Shown here: piece by piece, positions 21,275 through 28,979 of the stretch
Numbering within the stretch: the stretch's first letter is position 1
Layout: each line of letters begins with the position of its first letter
NCBI GenBank assembly: GCA_025201705.1
Contig: MU616847.1
Coordinates: 1-36,814, forward strand
From: Dissophora ornata
Lineage: Eukaryota > Mortierellomycota > Mortierellomycetes > Mortierellales > Mortierellaceae
Direction: 5' to 3'
Length of the DNA: 36,814 bases
The notes under the pieces: generated by a model
Told to the model about the DNA's origin: nothing
Database searches by the model: none
What the model saw: the letters and a program-made list of their open reading frames with translations, nothing else
Program-made: the position numbers and the translations under genes

Positions 21275-21320
21275 AGGGGAAGAGGGGAGGGAGGAGAGGG
21301 GAGGGAGGAGAGGGGAGGGG
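21275..21320. repeat. G-rich purine tract, possible quadruplex, in the TF leader or promoter
   Basis: Tandem units of about 14 bases (GAGGGGAGGGAGGA) lie 98-143 bases upstream of the transcription-factor ATG. There are at least six runs of three or more G on the + strand, so the gene's own strand is C-rich here. This satisfies the usual G-quadruplex pattern. A regulatory role is inference. Confidence 0.7.
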
Positions 21321-22532
21321 TAGCAGGAATGGACAAAGGATAATAACGTTTGGCCGTTGGGAGCACGGAAAAGAGCGACCGAGGAACTGACAAATGCGGT
21401 ACTTTTAAGGATGGATTCCAGGTCTAAGGCGATGATGGGCTGGATCGCCTGAGCGATGTTTGTATCTGAATGTGTCTGTGGGGCAAGGAGGAGATCAGAC
21501 GGAGGAGATTAAAGGCAGCGGCAGAGGTTGAGAGGGTGGGGGAGAGTGGGGAAAGTGCGTGTGTGGGTAAAGGAAGAGAGAAGGAGAAATGGGTCAAGGT
21601 TTCTGGGCTGGAGTTGAGAAAAGTAAAAGCTCGGACAGGAAGAAGGGACGAAAGAAACAAAAAGAAAAAGCGATGCCGCTCCATTGCTGTGGTTGTTTGC
21701 TGACTGATCTGATTGATTGCTGGAAAGGATTGGGGCACCAATCTGTCAAGACAATGCAGCGCCCATCCTTTCTCACATCACATCTCACATCTACTCTCTG
21801 GCACACACACACTCGCCCTCTCACACCCACCGCTCCCATTACTGCACATTTTCCTTGTTATTGACGATAGTCATTGAAGGCTCCATTGTCCCGTCGATGT
21901 GTGAAAGAACGGACGTATGCCTCCAATGTATTACCCACCTACCACGTGCATACGTCGCCTTATTCGTTCTTCTCACAAGCAACAGAGGGGGCTGAGACAT
22001 GTCGTGAGTCCCGTCTCTCGCAGCCTGCTGGGGCATCTTGTACTCACAAAGTACTGCACATGTACTACGCCCGCAAACATCTGACTGAACTTGCAGGCGT
22101 GCTGTCTTTCCCCCACCCCCCTGCTTTCAAATAATTACGCCGTCCACCAGCGCACCCCGACAAGGTCGCGAATGGGTGATGCTCGTTCTTGCTCCGGCCT
22201 TCGATCCTTCTATCGTTATTATCTTGGAAACCTTTTTTTATTATTTTCAGGGACCCACGTCTCCGCACTAGCCAATAACGGTCTGTGGTCCTTTTGTGTT
22301 TCCCTCCCACATTTGATTAATCAACGTGCTCACATCTCAAAACGCCAACAATCTCTCTCGGACAATTGTTAAAGTCTATCACGTCAGACTGGGCCATGGC
22401 CATGAATTTCTATTCCGAGAAACAAACACAACCAGTATCACAACGACTATCCTTTACTTCACTCCATATCAAATTACTAAGAAATACAAGCATCGACAGC
22501 TTGGTTGACCTTTGGTGAGGGCGGCAGATTGT
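21321..22532. other. Intergenic region upstream of the TF gene
   Basis: About 1.2 kb without a recognisable gene. It contains purine-rich stretches (about 21480-21670) and a CA/CT-rich segment at about 21775-21835 (CACACACACACTCG and similar). Several short ORFs on both strands have no domain. It probably holds the transcription-factor promoter and leader, and the region past the 3' end of the SH3 gene. Confidence 0.45.
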
Positions 22533-22538
22533 TTTATT
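22533..22538 (-). terminator. Poly(A) signal of the SH3 gene
   Basis: TTTATT on the + strand (AATAAA on the minus strand), 38 bases past the stop of the SH3 protein gene. Confidence 0.6.
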
Positions 22539-22575
22539 ATGCGTCTATTGGTGATTTACTCGCTCGCACCCTCAT

Positions 22576-23718
22576 TTAGTATCCGCCATTGTAGTTATTG
22601 TAGTTGTAATAGCCATTGTACTGCGAGGTTGGGTTCTGAAAATTGTTTACACCTCTGTTGTAGCCTATTGGCCCATTATTCCAGCCTCCCGCAGGGATCG
22701 AACTCATGCGCCTGGTAGTTTGGATTATGAAGCCAGCGTTGGGTGGGTAATTGCCTCCTCCAACATACTGTGAGTTGTCATACTGCGAGTTGCCATACGC
22801 AGAGTCGTCATAATATCCCTCTAGACAATGTCTTGGGAAAACCCCCCGGACTCCGTTCCTCGAATTATTGACGCCCATACACCATCCATCATCGTACTCC
22901 TGCAAGATCGTCACCGAATCGCCCAAACCAATCTCAATCTCGTCTGCCAGCGCAGGTGTATAGACCGCAAGTACATTGTACGTTCCTAGTGGTGTCGTAG
23001 GCGTCATGGGCGTGTTCCCCCCGGCTGCTACTTTTGCTAGCTCTGACGTCTTGGCGTAAGGATTGTTATTGCTGAATTGGGCTGTTTGTTGAAGAATCTC
23101 CGCTGCCAGGTTCTTCTTTTTCCGGCGGTTCCACAATGTCAGTCCACCGAGTGCACAGACTATAAAACCACCAGTTGCCCCAAGTCCGATCATTGCATTT
23201 TTAGATACATTTGTTGGCACCGTGGTACCGTCATTGGACATCACAGATCCCATGGGTAATGCATCAGCACTTGAACTAGGGGAAGCGACAGGGTGTACTG
23301 CATTGGCTGAGGTTATCGTTGTTGCATGGTATGTGCTGGCGTGCTGTGTCGATAAGGGGGTTATAAGTTGAGATGCCGCCGTGGTCGATGGGCTGAGTTG
23401 AGATGAGAGCTGAGTAGATGTAGAAGGATCTTGAGTGAGAGACGACGTAGGATTTTGAAACGATGATGACGCCGACGGGACGGGGGGGAAGAAGGAATTG
23501 GAAACTTGTGTGTTGCCACCATCGTTATTACCACCGTTATTACCACCGTTATTGCCCATGCCATGCATCTTCTTCTTCAGCTCAACGGCTCCGGGAACTC
23601 CCTGAATAACGCTGTCAACGAGAGGGAAGGCATTTGTTGTGCTCGCTGCTAGTAGAGATCCCACGAAAGCAACGATGGCGATAATGGCCTGTGTGTAGAA
23701 ACGTCGGCTGCACTTCAT
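22576..23718 (-). CDS. Single-pass membrane protein with cytosolic SH3 domain
   Basis: 380 aa from the ATG at 23718, with no intron. The frame stays open 41 codons further up to an ATG at 23841. I chose 23718 because it opens directly into a hydrophobic signal sequence (FYTQAIIAIVAFVGSLLAAS). After the signal come GNNGGNN repeats and a Ser/Thr-rich ectodomain (about 72-172) likely to be O-mannosylated. Next are one transmembrane helix (about 174-196), a basic stop-transfer RRKKK, and an SH3 domain (about 246-301) with AVYTPALADEIEI, DDGWCMG and GVFPRHCLE. The C-terminal tail is Tyr/Asn/Gly-rich. The architecture resembles fungal surface proteins such as Fus1, whose SH3 binds proline-rich partners at sites of polar growth or fusion. 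Equating it with Fus1 would be inference. Confidence 0.86.
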   Translation of the reverse strand: MKCSRRFYTQAIIAIVAFVGSLLAASTTNAFPLVDSVIQGVPGAVELKKKMHGMGNNGGNNGGNNDGGNTQVSNSFFPPVPSASSSFQNPTSSLTQDPSTSTQLSSQLSPSTTAASQLITPLSTQHASTYHATTITSANAVHPVASPSSSADALPMGSVMSNDGTTVPTNVSKNAMIGLGATGGFIVCALGGLTLWNRRKKKNLAAEILQQTAQFSNNNPYAKTSELAKVAAGGNTPMTPTTPLGTYNVLAVYTPALADEIEIGLGDSVTILQEYDDGWCMGVNNSRNGVRGVFPRHCLEGYYDDSAYGNSQYDNSQYVGGGNYPPNAGFIIQTTRRMSSIPAGGWNNGPIGYNRGVNNFQNPTSQYNGYYNYNNYNGGY

Positions 23719-25336
23719 GTCACTAAATCTATCGTGGATCAGGATTTGGGGGGGAGGGATATGAAAAAACCCAGTTAATATCCACAGAAAGTCTGGATGG
23801 ATTCCCCACTGGAGCGAGAAATGGCACCTCAGTGGAGCCACAAACAGTCCTTATTGGTAGGGATGCAGGAGTAAAATTAAAAGCAAAGAAAATCCCCGGG
23901 GTAACGCAAGTCAGCGTGTCTATTGAAGACCAATGGCAGCAAAGGCGCATTTATCACGGTCGCTGAAGACCTCGGAACTGGATGTGGAGGCACACCCTCC
24001 AGAACGGGGTAATTTAAGCAGGAGAGTGAGAGCAAGCAAGGCGGGAGAAGGGATAGGTTACCAGGAGAGGTGCTGTTCAGGATGAAGGAGGGATCGCGAG
24101 AGGGCGTGTGTGATGCCACGCTGTGTGCTCAAGGGGATGTGTGCATGTAATTAAAGTGAGCACCTTTACACTCACCTCTGCAGTTCAGTCCTACGTTAGA
24201 AAGGTGGCGGCAAAAAGGCACGGGCAATGATCGCTGACAAATTTTTAAAAAAAAAATGGACGTGCACAGAGCAAGGCGAAAGCTTTGTGCTCAATGGTGA
24301 ATGGCGAATGCTAATCGCCAATGTGTGGACAGGTGCAAGAGGGAGAGTGTGTGTTGCTGTCAAAGGTAGACGTGAAGAGGGAGCGGGAGCGAGTCGAAGG
24401 AGAATGTCGTTAAGAAAACGGCAGAAAATGTTCGTGACAAGGTGTAGGCTATGTTTGTGTAATGAGACAAGGCGGGAAGGAGGAAAAAGTGGAGGGAAAG
24501 AAGGAAGCACAAATGGATGGAGTGAAGGAGCCGGGAAAGCGCGTGAAAAGGAGCAAGGGAAGGACGGAAAAGAAGAAAGCGGAAGAGAGAAAGAAAGAGA
24601 GACAGAGCGAGGGGGAAAAAAAGCTAGAAAGGCGCCATGAGAAGTCGCGTCCTGCTGTCAATAGCACCAAGCAGCAACAGCCTCACCGAGACAAGTTTTG
24701 TTAGTCAGGGAGTGAACAGACTGGCCGCTGTCAAAAAAACGTTAAATTGGTACCCCACGACGTACGTTTCGTAAATAAATTGATTCTAATAATTACAAGT
24801 AGTTTGGATGCTTTCAAGGGGAGAAACGCGCACACAGGACAGTACGTACTTTATCCTCGGTCCTCATCAAGCCAAACACTGAACACGTGCGATGGCGGTG
24901 CAGAGAGTGAGGCCATGCACGTACAGCCAGTCTCTTTCTCTCAGACTGCATCCATCCCTACGTTGTTCTTGCTATGTGCCATGACCCAGATCTTGTCGAG
25001 TTCTTTTACATGTACAGTACATCCATGAAGCTGTTCTTTCCAACAACTCACCTGTCTCGCAAAAAATTAATATCAATTGGCGAACAAGCGCAAGTGACAC
25101 AATGCTTAGCAATAATGTTGACGCGCTGAGGAACAGCAGTAGCTCCATACCTCCGAGGCCGTACAAGTATCAATCAAGGCTATATCAAGAGTTTTCTGTC
25201 ATGCGGTTCAGTACATACATTTGTCAGCTACTGCTTGGAGCACCAGCGATGATGTGCCCTTTGAGAAGAAGCGCGCTGGAATGCTGAGCATCCTCAATAT
25301 ACCAACTTCTGCGATTAACACACACGCATCACTGTC
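23719..25336. other. Gene-poor region
   Basis: About 1.6 kb. The part nearest 23719 is the promoter of the SH3 gene. The part at 24227-24640 is strongly purine-rich on the + strand and holds an open frame of 137 codons made almost wholly of Lys/Arg/Glu/Gly in its second half. I take this as low-complexity DNA, not a gene. Nothing else is recognisable. Confidence 0.45.
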
Positions 25337-25732
25337 ATGGACCTTACACGCGTCTTTTCGCCTACCATTCAAACTAAATCAACAACGTCGACATCGGATC
25401 CAACTCCCACAGAACTCGCTCTCTCAATCCTAAACCATCACCCAGAACAACCGTGCCTCATCTTCTGCAACCCTCAAATCTCCCCGAGAAGGAAAACATC
25501 GCGACCCTCAAAGCTGAATCTCTGTGGTACAAAGCCGAGAGCACAAATAAATCTTGTAGGGTGTCAAAGTCGGATACATGCAAGTAACCTTCCAGGTGCT
25601 TTCAAGACGCTAAAGCGCAATGCCAATCGCATCGTTGCCACAGAGGGAATTCGTTGGATATGGATGCGTAGGTGTATGAGAAGGAGGTCTTGTCATTCGG
25701 GGCGTAAAGATGAAATACATTTATACATTTAA
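25337..25732 (+). CDS. Doubtful small gene or gene relic, 131 codons
   Basis: An open frame from the ATG at 25337. Its first ~50 residues read like protein (DPTPTELALSILNHH, then PEQPCLIF). After about 25485 it turns into Arg/Lys/Ser-rich text. At the same point another + strand frame becomes protein-like (ENIATLKAESLWYKAES) and runs to a stop at 25585-25587. This switch suggests an old frameshift, so the locus may be a decayed gene. I do not recognise a family. It could also be a chance ORF. Confidence 0.25.
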   Translation: MDLTRVFSPTIQTKSTTSTSDPTPTELALSILNHHPEQPCLIFCNPQISPRRKTSRPSKLNLCGTKPRAQINLVGCQSRIHASNLPGAFKTLKRNANRIVATEGIRWIWMRRCMRRRSCHSGRKDEIHLYI

Positions 25733-26084
25733 TCTGTATGCAGCGCTATAAGTAGATAGTGATCATCATTCGTGGGTGATTGCAGCAGAGTCACAGAGCG
25801 TCAACTGTCGTGATGGCATTCAACGCCGAATCGCCGTGGTGAGGGACGGGGTCCATAGCATATACATGATGGGCACCCTGTGGCGCCGAAGCATCGATGG
25901 TTTAAAAAAAAAGTGCACTCGCTAGCACAGGCTGCACGACTTTTAAATCGTTGGGAAAGACACATAAAGTTGAACAACATTGTGTGCCACGAATGGCAAT
26001 TTTCGAGCAATGGGCTCAAAAAGCACAAGAAACGCGTCGTACACAATCCTTCAGAAGAACGCGCGATCTGCTACGGTTGACAAA
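25733..26084. other. Unannotated stretch left of the broken paralogue
   Basis: No recognisable gene. Short protein-like pieces occur in several frames at about 25985-26090 (such as IFEQWAQKAQET). These may be the most decayed 5' part of the neighbouring pseudogene, but I cannot align them convincingly. Confidence 0.35.
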
Positions 26085-26400
26085 GCAAGTAATTCCGCCA
26101 TGAACAACTCGACAACACGTACATCGTGGGGACTGCCGAGTCCGAGAACAAGCGCGCAAAAGAGCAGGCCAAGGTTTATATGCTCAAAAGATATTGGATG
26201 CACCAAATGTAAAGTCGATATTACCGCAACCACGGACGTCGCCAACTCGGATGCAAAGACAAAACGTAAAATCGAGGATTTCAGAGCATGGATGGGTACC
26301 TGCATCTGAATTGTATTGCAGAGATGAGAAGCATGGGCATTCTGAAAACGAAAGAATAAGCCTTGTGAGGATAACAAAAACTACATGTGTAATAAACTTC
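26085..26400 (+). pseudogene. Broken copy of the coiled-coil gene at 36409-36813
   Basis: From about 26128 the + strand closely matches the coding strand of the minus-strand gene at the right edge. CCGAGTCCGA(A/G), then AAGCGCGCAAAAGAGCAGGCC, GCCAACTCGGA(T/C)GCAAAGAC and GCATCTGAATTG-type segments occur in the same order and at nearly the same spacing. In protein terms KRAKEQAK, VDI.TTD, ANSDAKTK.KIE, RAW and ASEL..RDE are shared. The matches fall in different frames and the block contains stops, with a replaced segment where the intact gene reads MDVIHKTLDAV. An AATAAA-like signal follows at about 26390. A decayed duplicate is the simplest reading. The 5' limit is unclear. Confidence 0.75.
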
Positions 26401-26462
26401 AAGCCAAACAACAATTCAAATCGTGTAAATTGATCAAATGCTTGAGGGTCCATTGTTTGAAG

Positions 26463-28883
26463 CTACGCTCGCTTCCGGATATACATCCTGTCGCCGAATC
26501 CATATCTCGGACCCTTGCCTGGATTTCTTACTCTGTGATCTATTTCTTCCAGCCCCAGTTGCACCGACTCTTCTGGTGTCAATTCTTGACTGGACGTTGC
26601 GATAGTCAGAGACTTCAGTCCGCCCAGCGCCGTTAGCCAACCGCCTGGGCCAAAGCCTTGACAATCCACCTCGTTGATGTACGCCACATCAGGCATTACT
26701 CGCCCAAAGAGTGTTGAGAGAACCTCCGGATCGATAACCCATGCTCCTGCAAGTGTTAATGACCGAAGGCTGGATGCTACAATCAATTGACGTCCCTGCT
26801 GCTGGCTCACATTCTGATGGAGCTGAGATCGATTTCTTTCCTCTGCGGACGCACTGAGAACAAAAAAATCGTCCTTGGTTAAAGTCCTACGGGCATTGGA
26901 CTCCTCGGGGGCGCCAATGTCTAGGCCCAGGTTGACAAGCTGAGGGCACCCGCGAAGCATCTTGAATTGGAAACGGAATGCAAATTCGGCCGCCAAGCGG
27001 AGCCATGTAAGCCTTGGCAAGTACCAATCCCAGGTCCAAAGAGGGTCCTGTAATCGAGCACTCTTTGTAGACGGCGCGCGATATTGGATTCGTCTTGCAC
27101 CTTGAACATTGATGTCGCTGCTGGCAACCGAGGCTTGCTGTTGTTCTTCGGTTACTGGGATGAAAAAGTAGCTGTTGTCACCAAGGTTTCGCATGTGTAT
27201 GTTCAATTGCTCCAGATTAAGAGCGCCACGAAGTGTCTCTGGGTGGAACGTAAGTGCAGGCCACCCTTGCAGGTCCAAACATATCAGGTGCGGCAAGTTT
27301 GCAGGTCGACAGCGCTGGATATCTTGAACACGGTACTGCGTTGTCATATCGTGTAGCTGAAGGATCTTGAGCTCATCACAGCCCGAGAGTGTTTCTGGAT
27401 CCATGACCAGGCGGCCTTCGGCGAGATGGACCAATAACGTTTGAAGTCGAGGCATTTTCCAGCCGAGCCCGATGAAAGTCTGCGCAGCGGCAGCGTTTGC
27501 AAGACCAGCCTGCCAGGTGTTCTGTAGAGAAGTGAACGTGCAACTCACTTGAATAGATTCCAGACTATCGCCAAACGCAAATGCGATATGCTCTACCTCT
27601 TGTCCGATACGGCTCCTCGGGAACTTGAGAGTGACCTCCCGCAACGGAATAAGGCAAAGGGGGCTTGAAGCACCTGATTGACAGATGTCAGATCTTGCAA
27701 AAGAGTGATAGTTCTGGACTCTTGCCTCCAGACTCTGCCTTTCTTTCGCGGCCCAAGCAAAGGAGTTCGAGCCAAGTGTTTCAATATCCAGATACTTGAG
27801 GGACCGGCAGCTAGCAAGGAAAGGCACATCGCCATCTACTAACTGGGGGCGCCACTGGTGAATATCCGAGGGCGCAATAATTGAGCAGACATGTTCCAAA
27901 TTCGTCATGTCTGCTTTAGAAACAAATCTCTTCCAGTTTGTAGCATCTAAAGTTGCGGGTCTTCGAAGCGGTGGCAAGAGTTCGAGCAATCGATTACGGA
28001 CGTCCTCTGGGCATCTGACGTGGATCCACTTGCTGGTGTCATCCGGACAATCTGCAGCCTGCAGTTGATTTCCAAATATGCGTATGTGTTCCTCGACAAA
28101 GCGAAGCATGCTGTCGAAGCGTTCGGCCTTCTGGGCGTGGTTAGTTTCAAGCGATTCGCTGCCATTCGGCAGCATCTGCCTCAAATTTTCCATTTGGAAC
28201 ACGACACGGGACAGAGACTCTAGGCGGCTGACGACCTCGCGATAGCGCTGAATGTCCGAAAGAGGTATAACCAGCGACCTGACGGTTGCCAGGATTGGGC
28301 TGCAAAGAGCCCATGTCACATCCCGGCGAAGGAATGCGCCAAAATACTGTCGTAATCGGAACTTGTCCTGCATACGTGATGTTTCGTGGACAGCGATGTC
28401 GGACAGGCGGCTGCTACTCTTTTGAAGCAGTTCCAAAAAGACCGGCTGCTCTGTAAGCGAGTCCAACCGAGTATAGGAGCTCATGGTTTTCATGTGTGGC
28501 AATGCTACCAGGAGAGAATCGCTTATGGAGACGTTCAAATGGTGCAAGTAGCAGAGATAGTCAACCTTCACCACCCTGCTCTCTTCACTGAGATGAAAAT
28601 CCATATAGGACTTATCCAGGGCAGCTTCGAGCAATGGTGAAATATGCTCGCTCTTGACGTCCCGTAGAAGCAGATAAAGAAGTTTCGCCATATAGTCGGA
28701 TGTTTTCCTTCGATGAGGCTTGAAAGGGTCGTCATAGAGGTAAGGCAGAGTGGCCTGGCAAAATAGTTTGCTAACACGTAGCAGTGTGCATAGTGTTTTG
28801 CGGTCGCGGTTCTGATGCAAGCATTGAAGAACGAGTTCAATACATTCCGGTGGCAATGTTGGTCGAGGCATTCGTGATGACAT
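26463..28883 (-). CDS. F-box protein with leucine-rich C-terminal region
   Basis: An intronless frame of 806 aa from the ATG at 28883; the open frame reaches 28925 but only with a GTG. Residues ~5-50 form an F-box-like helix bundle (LPPECIELVLQCL, then TLLRVSKLFCQATLPYLYDD). The rest is a long Leu-rich alpha/beta region, with LRR-like pieces such as LQTLLVHLAEG, LKILQLHDM, LPHLICLDLQG, LNLEQLNIHMRN, LTWLRLAAE and LRSLTLAGAW. F-box proteins recruit substrates to SCF ubiquitin ligases through Skp1; the leucine-rich part would bind the substrate. Large F-box families are common in these fungi. Only 96 bases separate it from the stop of the upstream transporter gene. A TATA-like ATTATAAAA lies in that gap (28926-28934). 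Confidence 0.83.
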   Translation of the reverse strand: MSSRMPRPTLPPECIELVLQCLHQNRDRKTLCTLLRVSKLFCQATLPYLYDDPFKPHRRKTSDYMAKLLYLLLRDVKSEHISPLLEAALDKSYMDFHLSEESRVVKVDYLCYLHHLNVSISDSLLVALPHMKTMSSYTRLDSLTEQPVFLELLQKSSSRLSDIAVHETSRMQDKFRLRQYFGAFLRRDVTWALCSPILATVRSLVIPLSDIQRYREVVSRLESLSRVVFQMENLRQMLPNGSESLETNHAQKAERFDSMLRFVEEHIRIFGNQLQAADCPDDTSKWIHVRCPEDVRNRLLELLPPLRRPATLDATNWKRFVSKADMTNLEHVCSIIAPSDIHQWRPQLVDGDVPFLASCRSLKYLDIETLGSNSFAWAAKERQSLEARVQNYHSFARSDICQSGASSPLCLIPLREVTLKFPRSRIGQEVEHIAFAFGDSLESIQVSCTFTSLQNTWQAGLANAAAAQTFIGLGWKMPRLQTLLVHLAEGRLVMDPETLSGCDELKILQLHDMTTQYRVQDIQRCRPANLPHLICLDLQGWPALTFHPETLRGALNLEQLNIHMRNLGDNSYFFIPVTEEQQQASVASSDINVQGARRIQYRAPSTKSARLQDPLWTWDWYLPRLTWLRLAAEFAFRFQFKMLRGCPQLVNLGLDIGAPEESNARRTLTKDDFFVLSASAEERNRSQLHQNVSQQQGRQLIVASSLRSLTLAGAWVIDPEVLSTLFGRVMPDVAYINEVDCQGFGPGGWLTALGGLKSLTIATSSQELTPEESVQLGLEEIDHRVRNPGKGPRYGFGDRMYIRKRA

Positions 28884-28925
28884 GAAGGTTGATGTCAGGG
28901 CGACAGAGTATTCTGAGCATTGCAC

Positions 28926-28934
28926 TTTTATAAT
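28926..28934 (-). promoter_or_regulatory. Candidate TATA box of the F-box gene
   Basis: ATTATAAAA on the minus strand, 43-51 bases upstream of the ATG at 28883. It lies within the 96-base gap after the transporter stop codon. Confidence 0.4.
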
Positions 28935-28979
28935 CTGGCTTGTCCCTCCCAGTAAATTTAACTGTGATACTTATTCCCA

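Noticed and set aside
22681..22712. tRNA-like B-box (GAGTTCGATCC on the minus strand)
   Set aside because: It lies inside the SH3 protein coding frame. No A box, acceptor stem or anticodon arm can be built around it.
24227..24640. 137-codon ORF on the + strand
   Set aside because: Its composition is a direct read-out of a purine-rich tract, with no domain, no splice signals and no conserved pattern.
28884..28925. 14-residue extension of the F-box protein
   Set aside because: The frame opens with a GTG, and the TATA-like box overlaps its upstream edge. The ATG at 28883 is the sensible start.
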